Positions 34,480-43,293 of a stretch of DNA of 64,000 nt are shown piece after piece. Origin of the DNA: Paenibacillus sp. 1001270B_150601_E10 (lineage in GTDB: Bacteria > Bacillota > Bacilli > Paenibacillales > Paenibacillaceae); NCBI RefSeq assembly GCF_015558675.1, contig NZ_JADMOL010000008.1, positions 31,918 through 95,917 on the forward strand, in the 5' to 3' direction. Under the pieces are notes generated by a model. The model was not told the DNA's origin, ran no database searches, and was given only the letters and a program-made list of their open reading frames with translations. How positions within the stretch are numbered: the first letter of the stretch is position 1; each line of letters begins with the position of its first letter. Position numbers and translations under genes: made by a program.

Positions 34480-35928
34480 GTGCTGCCTGATCTGATCGAG
34501 GGTTATGGGGTTATATTTGAGCAATCGATAACGGGAATGGCTTTATTATCTGAGCAAGGCCATCTCTTGAAGGTAAACCAAGCCTTATGTGACCTTTGGG
34601 GTTATCGGAAACATGAATTAATCGATAACCATTCATACAGTGAAGACCTCATGTATCTGCTTCATTGCATCCGTCATGAATGGAGCATGCGCAATAGTCG
34701 AAACGAAGAGACGTTCGAGTTGACCTATACTTACCCTCACCCTTCCTTGACAACTGTTCATCTCTATATTAAGAGTTCCAAGATATGTGATCTCTATCCG
34801 CACTCACCCTGTTACCTCATTCAATGTCAAGATGTAAGCAACATTGTTCAATTGGATACGAAGCTTCAATATACGGAGCAGAAGCTGTTTGAGAGCGATG
34901 AAGTATTAAAAACAATGCTCAATGAGCTGCCTTTAGCTGTTGTCATTACCAAGCATGGCATCATCCAAGATGTGAATCCCGCTGCGTTAGAGATGATTCA
35001 TGCTTCCAGTAAAAAAGCAGTACTTGGGCTCTCAACCCATGCTATTGTGGATGCTTCCTATCATTCTGAAATTGAAAAGCGAAGAAGTCGGGATTCACAA
35101 GGCCGTCCGCTTGGGATCGTTACCTATCTAATTAAATGTATGGATGGTACGCAGAAATTTGTGAACGGCTTTACGATCATCATTCCATACCACGGAGAGC
35201 GAGCAGCAGTCGGCATTTTCAAGGATATAACGAGAGAGCGGCTTGAGGAAGAAAGGCTCATGCAATCGGAGAAGCTTAACACGGCAGGACAGCTTGCCGC
35301 CGGCATCGCACATGAGATACGGAATCCACTCACCTCCATTAATGGATTCTTGAAGCTCATGCGTTCTACTGACCACAATAAGCAGCTTTATTTCGATATC
35401 ATTGAGTCCGAGCTAAAACGGATCGAACTCATTGTTGGAGAACTGCTTGTTCTGTCCAAGCCTCAATCCAGTGCAGCGAGTCGCCCTGTCGATGTCATGC
35501 TGATTCTGCATCAGACAGTTACGCTAATGAAGGTGCAATCCGCGTTCAAAAATATTGAGATTATGATTAAAGCAGATGCCGAGTCTATTTGGATACATGG
35601 TGAAGGCAATCAGATTAAACAAGTATTTATAAATTTATTAAAAAACGGCATCGAGGCTATGGGCAATAACGGCTGTATCCACATATACGCTGAACTAACC
35701 ACTTATGAAGTACACATTCATGTTCAAGATCAAGGCGCTGGGATGACTGCTGAACAGATCAACTCTTTAGGTCAGCCTTTCTATACAACGAAGGAGTCGG
35801 GAACCGGTCTTGGTTACATGATTACGCAAAATATTATACATAACCATAATGGAAGCATAACGGTAGACAGTGTACCTTTAATCGGAACAACTTTTACGGT
35901 TACGCTTCCACTTATGCAAAAGGATTAA
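34480..35928 (+). CDS. PAS-PAS sensor histidine kinase (KinA-like)
   Basis: 482 residues, soluble. PAS domain 1 about 5-120 (IFEQSITGMALLSEQGHLLK), PAS domain 2 about 145-260 (VLKTMLNELPLAVVITKHGI), then the HisKA H-box AAGIAHEIRNPLTSINGFLK (His near 278), N-box KQVFINLLKNGIEAM, G1 VQDQGAGM and G2 GTGLGYM. No transmembrane helices and no response regulator next door, which is the arrangement of the orphan sporulation kinases KinA/C/E feeding Spo0F. Start GTG 34480 or 34477 (GAGAGGAG upstream); a longer frame from TTG 34381 has no ribosome site. A phosphorelay role is an inference. Confidence 0.88.
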   Translation: MLPDLIEGYGVIFEQSITGMALLSEQGHLLKVNQALCDLWGYRKHELIDNHSYSEDLMYLLHCIRHEWSMRNSRNEETFELTYTYPHPSLTTVHLYIKSSKICDLYPHSPCYLIQCQDVSNIVQLDTKLQYTEQKLFESDEVLKTMLNELPLAVVITKHGIIQDVNPAALEMIHASSKKAVLGLSTHAIVDASYHSEIEKRRSRDSQGRPLGIVTYLIKCMDGTQKFVNGFTIIIPYHGERAAVGIFKDITRERLEEERLMQSEKLNTAGQLAAGIAHEIRNPLTSINGFLKLMRSTDHNKQLYFDIIESELKRIELIVGELLVLSKPQSSAASRPVDVMLILHQTVTLMKVQSAFKNIEIMIKADAESIWIHGEGNQIKQVFINLLKNGIEAMGNNGCIHIYAELTTYEVHIHVQDQGAGMTAEQINSLGQPFYTTKESGTGLGYMITQNIIHNHNGSITVDSVPLIGTTFTVTLPLMQKD

Positions 35929-35971
35929 ATCCAGAGCTTGCTGAGTTTGTCCTTTATTAAACAACAACATA

Positions 35972-36034
35972 AAGACCTTTAACGACTGCTGCAATCAACG
36001 GTATCCCATCAATTGCAGCGTAGTTAAAGGTCTT
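35972..36034. terminator. Long hairpin between convergent genes
   Basis: Arms AAGACCTTTAAC (35972-35983) and GTTAAAGGTCTT (36023-36034), plus an inner CTGCAAT/ATTGCAG pairing, giving a long stem with small bulges. Ends in CTTTAC on plus and T-rich sequence on minus. Bidirectional terminator for the kinase and chrA genes. Confidence 0.7.
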
Positions 36035-36051
36035 CTTTACTCTCATGAGGA

Positions 36052-37269
36052 TTACAACCAATCAAAGAGGATCGTGCCGCCCAAGGCACCTATCAGCACA
36101 ATCACCCACGGTGGCAGCTTCCAATGCACCAGCAGGATGAAAAGCAACAGCCCGAGTATTGCATCCTTCGTTCCCAGTATGGCAGAAGTCCACAACGGAT
36201 CATAAAGCGCTGCCAGCAAAATGCCGACAACAGCAGCGTTCACACCTGCTAGTATCCCTTGAATAGGCGCCTTGTTCCGAATTGTATTCCAGAACGGAAG
36301 CGTACCAGCAACGAGCAAGAAGGCGGGTAGAAAAATCGCAAGCGTTGCGACGATTCCGCCGATTATCCCGTGACTAACTGTCCCTAAATAAGCGGCAAAC
36401 GTAAACAAAGGTCCGGGAACGGCTTGTGCTGCACCATAGCCTGTAAGAAACGCCTCCCTGCTTACCCAGCCTGTTGGGACCAGCTCATGTTCCAGAAGTG
36501 GAAGTACAACATGACCGCCGCCAAACACTAAGGAGCCCGAACGATAGAAGCTGTCCATCAGTGCGATCCACTCATTTCCCGTCCAAGCGCGCATGAGCGG
36601 CAAGATGAGGAGCAACCCCGCGAATAAGACTAAGCTTGCAATCGCTGCTGAGCGTCGAATATTGATTTTAAGCGGTGATAATGGCTCTACTGGACGACTC
36701 CGATAGAACCACCATCCTAGCAAGCCTGCACATGCGATTATGGCAACTTGACTAAATGGCGAAGTCCAAGCCCACGCAAGAATCGCCGCTCCACCAAGGA
36801 TACTGATTCTCGTTCGATCGGGTGCTAGATTTTTGCTCATGCCTAGTATTGCCTGTGCAACTACGACGACGGCTACGATCTTAAGCCCATGAATCCAGCC
36901 CAGCGATTCAACGCCCGTTCCTTGAATCAGCATGGCAAAAAGGACCAAGGCGATAACAGAAGGCAGCGTAAAGCCAATCCAAGCCGCGATCCCGCCAAGC
37001 ATCCCTGCTCGTGTGATTCCAATTCCTATGCCAACTTGGCTGCTTGCTGGTCCGGGCAGGAATTGGCATAAGGCAACGAGATCTGCATACCCCTTCTCAT
37101 CCATCCATTTTCGACGGTCCACATATTCATGATGAAAATACCCTAAGTGTGCAATCGGTCCTCCGAATGAGGTTAAACCAAGTTTTAATGATACGCCAAA
37201 CACTTCCATGAGAAGTTGCCATTTGCTTCGATGTTTATCGTTTGTATCCAGTTGTGAACGTGAAAGCAT
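36052..37269 (-). CDS. chrA: Chromate transporter ChrA (two-domain, long form)
   Basis: 405 residues, two homologous CHR domains of about 190 residues. Domain 1: LKLGLTSFGGPIAHLGYFHH, ALCQFLPGPASSQVGIGIGI; domain 2: SGSLVFGGGHVVLPLLEHEL, GAAQAVPGPLFTFAAYLGTV. These GGP and PGP motifs are diagnostic. The protein exports chromate, probably by proton antiport in the membrane, or transports a related oxyanion. AAAGGAGAG ribosome site. No chrB regulator beside it. Confidence 0.93.
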   Translation of the reverse strand: MLSRSQLDTNDKHRSKWQLLMEVFGVSLKLGLTSFGGPIAHLGYFHHEYVDRRKWMDEKGYADLVALCQFLPGPASSQVGIGIGITRAGMLGGIAAWIGFTLPSVIALVLFAMLIQGTGVESLGWIHGLKIVAVVVVAQAILGMSKNLAPDRTRISILGGAAILAWAWTSPFSQVAIIACAGLLGWWFYRSRPVEPLSPLKINIRRSAAIASLVLFAGLLLILPLMRAWTGNEWIALMDSFYRSGSLVFGGGHVVLPLLEHELVPTGWVSREAFLTGYGAAQAVPGPLFTFAAYLGTVSHGIIGGIVATLAIFLPAFLLVAGTLPFWNTIRNKAPIQGILAGVNAAVVGILLAALYDPLWTSAILGTKDAILGLLLFILLVHWKLPPWVIVLIGALGGTILFDWL

Positions 37270-37398
37270 GAATTAGCAATCTCTCCTTTTATCGCAGTAA
37301 TGACTAGCTCCATCATCATAAACGGCAAATGTCACGAAGCACAATAGCTTTAAAGCAAATTTGATGAAAGTCATCCTTTAAGATTTTGTAAACATCAA

Positions 37399-37435
37399 AA
37401 AAACCTGAAGGTCAGTAGAAGACATTCAGGTTTTT
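37399..37435 (-). terminator. Terminator of the mnt operon
   Basis: Eleven-pair stem AAAAACCTGAA/TTCAGGTTTTT (37399-37409 with 37425-37435), 15-base loop, T-run continuing on the minus strand. Located 40 bases after the mntR stop. Confidence 0.85.
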
Positions 37436-37474
37436 ATGAATGAAAGAACATAAGGTTACATAATCCCGTTACAA

Positions 37475-37894
37475 TCATTCGTTCGTCCGTCCCTGCAATT
37501 CACGAATGAGCTGAGGATGCTTACTCATCAGTTGCACAAGCTTTTGAAGCCGATACACGGTGCTCCAGCTTACATAATGCTCCATGCTTTCCACCTCATC
37601 CTTTATGAGCGAATCCGGGACTCCGATCAGATCCAGAAAGCATTCAAGCAATTCATGTCGTTTCAATAGCTGCTTTCCGGCAGCAACTCCCTTATGCGTT
37701 ATCGATAAATGACCATACTTCTCATAGATGATATAATCGGCTTCTCCAAGCTTCTTTGCCATTCGTGATACGGAGGATGTGTGGACTTGCAGCGCATCTG
37801 CAACATCTGTAACACGGGTATACCCTCGATCCAAAGTCAGCAGGTAGATTTGTTCGAGGTAATCCTCCATTCCAGGAGTCGGCCTCTCGTTCAC
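37475..37894 (-). CDS. mntR: DtxR-family manganese regulator MntR
   Basis: 139 residues, the size of MntR without the SH3 domain of DtxR. GMEDYLEQIYLLTLDRGYTR, VTDVADALQVHTSSVSRMAK KL is the winged helix; the metal ligands are visible as the Asp of the first helix (MEDYLEQIY), E/H of KRHELLECF and the later ExxxH in VESMEHYVSW. With Mn2+ it represses Mn uptake genes. Start GTG 37894 after GGAGGTGAGAGGT, chosen against a longer frame that overlaps mntD. It is the last gene of the mntABCD operon, an autoregulatory arrangement not found in B. subtilis, where mntR lies elsewhere. Confidence 0.9.
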   Translation of the reverse strand: MNERPTPGMEDYLEQIYLLTLDRGYTRVTDVADALQVHTSSVSRMAKKLGEADYIIYEKYGHLSITHKGVAAGKQLLKRHELLECFLDLIGVPDSLIKDEVESMEHYVSWSTVYRLQKLVQLMSKHPQLIRELQGRTNE

Positions 37895-37910
37895 ACCTCT
37901 CACCTCCACA

Positions 37911-38786
37911 TTATGAAGACAGCATCTGTGGGCGAATCCATTTAGCCACAAGTCCGTGCTTAGGCGAACCAATAAAGCTGATCATAAACATAATGCCTGT
38001 GGAGAAGGCCATTGAGCCTGATATTGACGTATCAAGCCACGCTGCAATGTAATATCCTGCTATCGCGGAAATCACACCGAAAGCTCCACTTAGTATCATC
38101 ATGACAGAGAGGCGATCAGTCCATAAATACGCTGCAGCTGCAGGCGTGATTAGCATGGCGACAACCATGATCGCGCCGACCGCATCGAAGGCCGCCACCG
38201 TCGTAACCGAGACTAATGACATGAATAGATAATGCATGAATACGACAGGAATACCAAGGCTTGCGGCAAGCGCAGGGTCGAAGGAAGTAATCTTCCATTC
38301 CTTATAGAACCCAATGATGACTAGTAAGACAACCAGCAATACCAGCGACAGCAGGACAACGGCCTCTGGAACATCGCCTAGCCATGGTATCGTTGTTTTC
38401 TCCCAAGGAATAAACGTGATTTCACCCATCAGCGTATGCTTGACATCGAGGTGCGCATTGCCGACCTGTGTTGCGATGAGAACGACCCCTATGGCGAATA
38501 ACGACGTAAACACGACGCCAATAGATGCCTCTTGCTGGACGCCTCGCTCATGGAACCATTGCACAAGCACTGTCGTCAAAAGACCTGCAATGATCGCACC
38601 AATCAACATATGAATGCCGCTCAATTCGCGCGTCACCAGAAATGCGGTTACAATCCCCAACAGTACAGTATGGCTTATAGCATCCGCCATCATCGCCATC
38701 CGTCTAAGGATCAGGAGAACGCCAATGAACCCGCATGACAATCCAACTAATGATGCGGTTAACAAAATCCAACCTGTGTAGCTCAT
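37911..38786 (-). CDS. mntD: Metal ABC transporter permease (MntD-like)
   Basis: 291 residues, eight or nine membrane helices. Typical ABC-3 signature LILRRMAMMADAISHTVLLG near the N-terminus, FDPALAASLGIPVVFMHYLF before the coupling helix, and DAVGAIMVVAMLITPAAAAY. Forms the membrane channel with MntC. Four bases separate it from mntC and 16 from mntR, so the genes are one unit. Ribosome site GGGGGAGATAACG. Confidence 0.9.
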   Translation of the reverse strand: MSYTGWILLTASLVGLSCGFIGVLLILRRMAMMADAISHTVLLGIVTAFLVTRELSGIHMLIGAIIAGLLTTVLVQWFHERGVQQEASIGVVFTSLFAIGVVLIATQVGNAHLDVKHTLMGEITFIPWEKTTIPWLGDVPEAVVLLSLVLLVVLLVIIGFYKEWKITSFDPALAASLGIPVVFMHYLFMSLVSVTTVAAFDAVGAIMVVAMLITPAAAAYLWTDRLSVMMILSGAFGVISAIAGYYIAAWLDTSISGSMAFSTGIMFMISFIGSPKHGLVAKWIRPQMLSS

Positions 38787-38790
38787 CTCG

Positions 38791-39705
38791 TTATCTCCCC
38801 CTTTCTACAGCTGGTGATGATAATGATCTTGTATGAAGCCTTTTCTGAGCCCGCTGCTGCAAATAGACAACAAGCAAGCCTTTTCTTAATCCGAATGCCA
38901 ATGAAACAACGAATAATGCAGATGCTGCAAGGACGATAAAGGGACCTGTCGGCCAGCCTTTGCCCAAGGTGCTGATATAAGTGCCTGCCATCCCTGCGCC
39001 TCCGCCAAATAGTCCTGATAAGATGACCATCCAGAGGAATGAATTCGTCCAATATCTTGCGCTGACAGCGGGTATGATCAGCAAGGCTGACATTAGAATT
39101 ACCCCAACAGCTTGAATGCCGATTACGATAATCAGGACAAGCACGGTCATATAGATGCTGTTCATCCATCTGCTTGATAGTCCAAGGCCTCTTGCGAATT
39201 GAGGATCAAACAGGAACAGCTTCCACTCCTTGAAGCCTATGATCGAGATCAATAGCACGAGCAAAGCAACGCCCGCCATGATATAGACATCCTTACGCAC
39301 CATGGATGCGGCTTGCCCGAAGATAAAGCTGTCAAGCCCGCTTTGGTTCCCTCCTGGCATCCGATTGACAATCGTCAACAGCATGATGCCAAGTCCAAAG
39401 AATACCGATAACACGATGCCCATGGCGGCATCTTCCTTCACTCGGCTAGAGGAACGAATCCATTGGATAAGAAGTGCGCCTAGCAGTGCACTTGCTGCAG
39501 CGCCAGCGATCATCACTGGCAGATTCTTCGTTCCCATAAGCGCAAATCCTACGACAACGCCAGGCAATGCGGCATGAGACAGAGCATCGCTCATGAGGCT
39601 TTGTCGTTTCCAATAGGCGAAGGAGCCCATGATGCCTGCAGCCATTCCGAGAATTAAGGTGCTTAAGAGTACCCACTGTGCGTTGTAGGAAAGAGTAAAC
39701 ATCAT
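38791..39705 (-). CDS. mntC: Metal ABC transporter permease (MntC-like)
   Basis: 304 residues, ABC-3 family. YWKRQSLMSDALSHAALPGV, then FDPQFARGLGLSSRWMNSIY and QAVGVILMSALLIIPAVSAR mark the same three conserved segments as in the sister permease. Starts with two ATGs (39705, 39702) that overlap the stop of the ATPase gene, so it is translationally coupled. Substrate by context Mn2+ rather than Zn2+, because mntR and MntR-like boxes belong to the operon. Confidence 0.9.
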   Translation of the reverse strand: MMFTLSYNAQWVLLSTLILGMAAGIMGSFAYWKRQSLMSDALSHAALPGVVVGFALMGTKNLPVMIAGAAASALLGALLIQWIRSSSRVKEDAAMGIVLSVFFGLGIMLLTIVNRMPGGNQSGLDSFIFGQAASMVRKDVYIMAGVALLVLLISIIGFKEWKLFLFDPQFARGLGLSSRWMNSIYMTVLVLIIVIGIQAVGVILMSALLIIPAVSARYWTNSFLWMVILSGLFGGGAGMAGTYISTLGKGWPTGPFIVLAASALFVVSLAFGLRKGLLVVYLQQRAQKRLHTRSLSSPAVERGR

Positions 39706-40448
39706 CCGAGCTTCTCTCCCATCCAGCGAAGCGAGCCACCATAGGTTCGATAAATATTTTCCTTCGTAAAGGTCTCCTTCGTTGATCCATGCGCTACAAC
39801 CGAGCGATTCAGCATCAGCACATGGTCAAAATAATCTTCTACGGTCTGCAAATCATGGTGGACGACCATGACGGTGCGTCCTTTTTGCTTAAGCACCTTA
39901 AGGGTATCCATAATCGCTCTCTCGGTTGCAGCATCAACGCCCGCAAGCGGTTCATCAAGAACGTACAAGTCCGCATCCTGCACAAGTGCTCTTGCCAGGA
40001 AGACGCGCTGCTGCTGCCCACCCGACAGCTGGCTGATCTGACGGTCCGCGAAGTCGGCCATTCCCATTTGGGAGAGCGCCTCTAGCGCCTTCTCCTTATC
40101 GCTTCGTTTTGGCCATTTTAACCAACCAATCTGTCCATACAGCCCCATCAGCACAACGTCCAAAGCATTGGTAGGAAAGTCCCAATCCACTGAACCGCGC
40201 TGCGGAACATATCCGATTCGAGACTTGGTCTTGCTGTATGTGGAACCAAAGAAAGAAACCGTTCCTGACAGCTTAGGATGAAGCTCGAGAATGACCTTCA
40301 GCAGCGTTGACTTGCCCGCTCCGTTAGGTCCTACAATACTTGTCATCGTTCCGGGCTTTATATCGAATTGCACATTGTTCAATACTTGATTTTTACGATA
40401 AGAAGCTGAGAGCTCGCTTACCGTTAGTACTGGCATCATATTAATCAT
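39702..40448 (-). CDS. mntB: Metal ABC transporter ATP-binding protein
   Basis: 248 residues. Walker A GPNGAGKSTLLK, Q-loop VPQRGSVDWDFP (the metal-family type), signature LSGGQQQRV, Walker B DLYVLDEPLAGVD, H-loop VHHDLQTVEDYF. It powers Mn2+ import through MntCD. Possible starts: ATG 40448 or ATG 40439; AAAGG sits nine bases before the second, which I slightly favour. 50 bases after mntA. Confidence 0.92.
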   Translation of the reverse strand: MINMMPVLTVSELSASYRKNQVLNNVQFDIKPGTMTSIVGPNGAGKSTLLKVILELHPKLSGTVSFFGSTYSKTKSRIGYVPQRGSVDWDFPTNALDVVLMGLYGQIGWLKWPKRSDKEKALEALSQMGMADFADRQISQLSGGQQQRVFLARALVQDADLYVLDEPLAGVDAATERAIMDTLKVLKQKGRTVMVVHHDLQTVEDYFDHVLMLNRSVVAHGSTKETFTKENIYRTYGGSLRWMGEKLG

Positions 40449-40497
40449 CCTTTCTTCGAAAGTCCCAGTTTCAATGCGGTGTACGCACCGATCAACT

Positions 40498-41454
40498 TTA
40501 TTTGTTCAACGCATGATAAATCGTTTCAACGTTGTGTCTGTACATGCCTAGATAGGTTCCTTCTTTTGAACCTGCCTCGCCCATTGCATCAGAGAACAAT
40601 TCCCCGCCGAGCTGAACATCAAGCCCTTCTTTCTTCGCCCCTTCAATGACCGCATTGATGGATGCCGGGTTGACACTGCTCTCGATAAATACCGCGGGCA
40701 CTTCATATTGAACGAGCGTCTTGATCGTATCCTCAATATCTGACAGGCCAATCTCATCTTCTGTGCTTAATCCTTGCAGCCCTACAACTTCAATATCAAG
40801 CATGCGCCCAAAGTATCCAAAGGCATCATGGGCAGTAACGAGAACGCGTTGTTCCTTCGGAATCTCATTGATCTTTGCTGTCGCCTCTGCTTTCAACTTA
40901 TCCAAATCTTCAAAATACTTGACTTTATTGGATTCAAAGAAATCAGCATTCTCAGCGTTTGCCTTCTTCAGTTCCTCCGTAGCCGTGTTTATTGACTCTT
41001 TCCACAAATCAATATCGAACCAAACGTGAGGATCCGTCGTGCCATTCTCATCTTGTAGCAATTTGTCCTTGGAGATCGATTCGCTGATCGCAACGACCGG
41101 TTTCTTTTTGCTGATCTCATCGAATACCCGAACCATGTTAGCTTCCAAATGAAGGCCGCTGTAAAAAATCATATCGCCGCTTTCCAGCTTCTGAATATCG
41201 CCTTGCGAAGCATTATAGGTATGCGGGTCAACACCTGGTCCCATCAGACTCTCGACTTGAATGCGATCGCCGCCGATGACTGAAAGCGGCTCTGCAATTT
41301 GAGCAATCGTCGTCACAACCTTCAGCTTCTTATTTGAAGCTTCCACAGGATTAGAGGCTTCTTCCTTAGCTCCACATGCGGTTAATACAACGGATAGTGC
41401 CAATGCGAACACACTTACAACCAACAGTTTTTTCCTTAAACCTTTCTTTTTCAT
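40498..41454 (-). CDS. mntA: Manganese-binding lipoprotein of ABC transporter
   Basis: 318 residues, cluster A-I substrate-binding protein. Lipoprotein signal LSVVLTACG with lipid-carrying Cys near residue 26. Metal ligands expected for Mn/Zn receptors are visible: His in GPGVDPHTYNAS, His in GTTDPHVWFDI, Glu/His in VTAHDAFGYFGR and Asp at the C-terminal EGTYLGMYRHN region. There is no His-rich loop as in ZnuA, in line with a Mn2+ receptor. Start 41454 after GGGGAGGAACATAGG; in-frame codons further upstream lack a site. First gene of the mntABCD-mntR operon, with an MntR-like box 53 bases upstream. Confidence 0.92.
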   Translation of the reverse strand: MKKKGLRKKLLVVSVFALALSVVLTACGAKEEASNPVEASNKKLKVVTTIAQIAEPLSVIGGDRIQVESLMGPGVDPHTYNASQGDIQKLESGDMIFYSGLHLEANMVRVFDEISKKKPVVAISESISKDKLLQDENGTTDPHVWFDIDLWKESINTATEELKKANAENADFFESNKVKYFEDLDKLKAEATAKINEIPKEQRVLVTAHDAFGYFGRMLDIEVVGLQGLSTEDEIGLSDIEDTIKTLVQYEVPAVFIESSVNPASINAVIEGAKKEGLDVQLGGELFSDAMGEAGSKEGTYLGMYRHNVETIYHALNK

Positions 41455-41506
41455 CCTATGTTCCTCCCCATTTGTCATCGCACACATTTTATGCTTATTC
41501 ACAAAT

Positions 41507-41525
41507 ATTTTTCCCTAGGGCAAAA
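41507..41525 (-). promoter_or_regulatory. Candidate MntR box of the mnt operon
   Basis: Near-palindrome TTTTTCCCTAGGGCAAAA (41508-41525 on plus), on the minus strand TTTTGCCCTAGGGAAAAA, close to the Bacillus MntR site TTTGCCTTAAGGAAAC. Located in the promoter region of mntA. Confidence 0.7.
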
Positions 41526-41622
41526 TATGTAGTTAAGAACAACTTAATTTCATTCGGCCATTTTGTCAATACTTTTTCATCAAAACCTTATTAAAAATGA
41601 TTTTTCGTACACTGGACATCAG

Positions 41623-41655
41623 TTTCCCTGGGTTAAAAAAGTTTTCTTAGGGAAA
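41623..41655. promoter_or_regulatory. Two further MntR-like half-palindromes
   Basis: TTTCCCTGGGTTAAA (41623-41637) and TTTTCTTAGGGAAAG (41642-41656) resemble the box at 41507 and lie 47-80 bases before the plus-strand gene at 41702, where its promoter is expected. They suggest that both divergent genes answer to MntR. Confidence 0.5.
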
Positions 41656-41701
41656 GATAATGGCGGGATTATATAGATAAAGATGATTGGTGGAGGTTGA
41701 T

Positions 41702-42049
41702 ATGATTCTTGTTTACGCTTTTGCATTGTTGGTTGGAGGACTGCTGATTATTAATTCCATCTTTGCATACCAAAGCAAACATATAGATCCTGCATTTTGG
41801 CATACGGTATGGTATCAAACGAAGATGCTTCCTGCTTTCTTTGCAGCCAATATCATGATTGGTTATGGCGTGAAGTTTACGCACAAGGCATTCGACAACC
41901 TGACGTTTGCCCTCACCTTATCGAAGGGTGTAGAGATCTTTGTTTGCGTGCTGATAGGATATTGGTTTATGAAGGAAGTCCCGAATTGGAAAACGTTTGT
42001 GGGGCTTGGACTTGTTGTAGCTGGTTTTTGGATCTCAAAAATGAAGTAG
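41702..42049 (+). CDS. Small four-helix membrane protein (EamA/SMR-like)
   Basis: 115 residues with four hydrophobic segments: MILVYAFALLVGGLLIINSI, LPAFFAANIMIGYGV, LTFALTLSKGVEIFVCVLIG, TFVGLGLVVAGFWI. The length and spacing resemble small multidrug resistance or EamA half-size transporters, but the membrane Glu of SMR proteins (Glu14) is not at the usual place; a Glu occurs in helix 3 (KGVEIFV). Start at 41702 with GGAGGTTGAT. It diverges from mntA and shares a promoter region containing MntR-like boxes, so a role in manganese homeostasis is possible. Confidence 0.75.
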   Translation: MILVYAFALLVGGLLIINSIFAYQSKHIDPAFWHTVWYQTKMLPAFFAANIMIGYGVKFTHKAFDNLTFALTLSKGVEIFVCVLIGYWFMKEVPNWKTFVGLGLVVAGFWISKMK

Positions 42050-42081
42050 ACTGAGGCACCTTTGGAGAAGAGAACGCAAAA

Positions 42082-42110
42082 AGACACGGAACGAAAAAGC
42101 CTCCGTGTCT
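42082..42110. terminator. Bidirectional terminator
   Basis: Nine-pair perfect stem AGACACGGA/TCCGTGTCT with 11-base loop; TTTTTG follows directly on the minus strand and CACTATTTCTTTTT on plus. Serves the small membrane protein gene and the AlkD-type gene. Confidence 0.85.
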
Positions 42111-42139
42111 CACTATTTCTTTTTGTGCATAATAGCCGT

Positions 42140-42826
42140 TCACGCCTTACGCTTCAAACTGCGAATGAATGCCTTCATTTCGGCATCTACGCGCGTCGAT
42201 TCCGTGATCTTCTGAAGCGCCTTGTTGTACGTGAAATCATCTAGCGAATTGTCCTTCAAATAGATCAACGTCTGTTCTGGATATTTTACATAGCAGATGG
42301 ATATAGCCCAAGCAACGGCCATTTTCACGTAGTATTCTTCGTGCCTGATCTGATCCAGCAGCTGAAGAACCTGTGGAAGATACGTCTCATCCACATAATA
42401 CTGAAGCAGCATCACTGCACCAAAGCGAAGCTCATATTCCTTCCGAGAATGCAAATACGGCTGTAAGAACGTCCATACCTCGGCTTGGTGCTTGGACGTC
42501 ATTTTTAATCCTGCACAGAAGCTGTCACATACGGACCAATTATTGATTTTCGGTACAAATTGAGCGACATATTCCAGGATGTCATGAAGCTCAGCTTTCA
42601 CATAACCAATCACCATGCCTTGAAGCATCACCTCTTCAAAGTACTCTTCATCTGCTTCTTGCAGATATGCTCGCCAGTCTCCCTTTGCTATCTCCTTGGC
42701 AAGGGCTCTTAGCTTGGGGAGCCGTACACCCAGCACATTATTGATCGTGGGAATCAGCGCAGTAGAGAACTTTTGATAATCTTCGTCTGCGAGACTTTCT
42801 AATTGTTCTTTTATCTGATGATTCAT
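42140..42826 (-). CDS. DNA alkylation repair protein (AlkD-like HEAT repeat glycosylase)
   Basis: 228 residues, all helical. VLGVRLPKLRALAKEIAKGD, EEVMLQGMVIGYVKAELHDI, NNWSVCDSFCAGLKMTSKHQ (the WSVCD loop with catalytic-type Asp and Trp), ELRFGAVMLLQYYVDETYLP and KMAVAWAISICYVKYPEQTL are the signature segments of the AlkD/DNA_alkylation family, which excises bulky N-alkylated bases without flipping. ATGA overlap with the preceding GNAT gene (42826-42823), so the two are co-translated. Confidence 0.9.
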   Translation of the reverse strand: MNHQIKEQLESLADEDYQKFSTALIPTINNVLGVRLPKLRALAKEIAKGDWRAYLQEADEEYFEEVMLQGMVIGYVKAELHDILEYVAQFVPKINNWSVCDSFCAGLKMTSKHQAEVWTFLQPYLHSRKEYELRFGAVMLLQYYVDETYLPQVLQLLDQIRHEEYYVKMAVAWAISICYVKYPEQTLIYLKDNSLDDFTYNKALQKITESTRVDAEMKAFIRSLKRKA

Positions 42827-43293
42827 GGCAAGACTCCCGGCTTGTAAGACTGTAATTCAAGATGCAGGATCGGAAATGGACGCCCCGATCCATCAAGCTC
42901 TGATCGTCCAACTTGAACAAAGCCATAGCGTTCATAGAACCTGCAGGCTCCGTTATTCTGCTCATTTACATCTACCAGCAGCTGATTGCCATAGCGCTCT
43001 TGTGCAAACTGAATCAGCTTCGTTCCAAGCCCTTGACCATGGAAATTTGGATCGACGAACAGCATTTCGATTCGATGCTTGTCCAAGCCGATAAAGCCAA
43101 GTGGCTGTTTATCCTCCCCTACAATCATCCATACTTCTAAATGAGGGAGAGCTTCGTTTCTCACGACTTCACGGTAGAATGAGATGTCTTCTTCGTTCAA
43201 AAAGTGATGTGTGCTTCTTACCGCCTTCCCCCACATTTGAAGCAAATTAGCAAAATCATGCTGTTTAGCACGCTCAATAATGATCAGACCCAT
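42823..43293 (-). CDS. GNAT N-acetyltransferase
   Basis: 156 residues. HRIEMLFVDPNFHGQGLGTK is beta-4 plus the Q-G-x-G acetyl-CoA loop; VDVNEQNNGACRFYERYGFV is the C-terminal helix with the usual N..A..FYE..GF. Resembles PhnO/YjaB-type small-molecule acetyltransferases. Start 43293 with GGAGGAACAGCTT; the in-frame TTG at 43308 overlaps that site. Heads a two-gene operon with the alkylation repair gene, which may link acetylation of a toxic compound with repair of its DNA damage. Confidence 0.88.
   Translation of the reverse strand: MGLIIIERAKQHDFANLLQMWGKAVRSTHHFLNEEDISFYREVVRNEALPHLEVWMIVGEDKQPLGFIGLDKHRIEMLFVDPNFHGQGLGTKLIQFAQERYGNQLLVDVNEQNNGACRFYERYGFVQVGRSELDGSGRPFPILHLELQSYKPGVLP

Noticed and set aside
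38783..39169. 128-codon minus-strand frame overlapping mntC in another frame
   Set aside because: Out-of-frame reading of a permease gene; His/Arg/Cys composition unlike a real protein.
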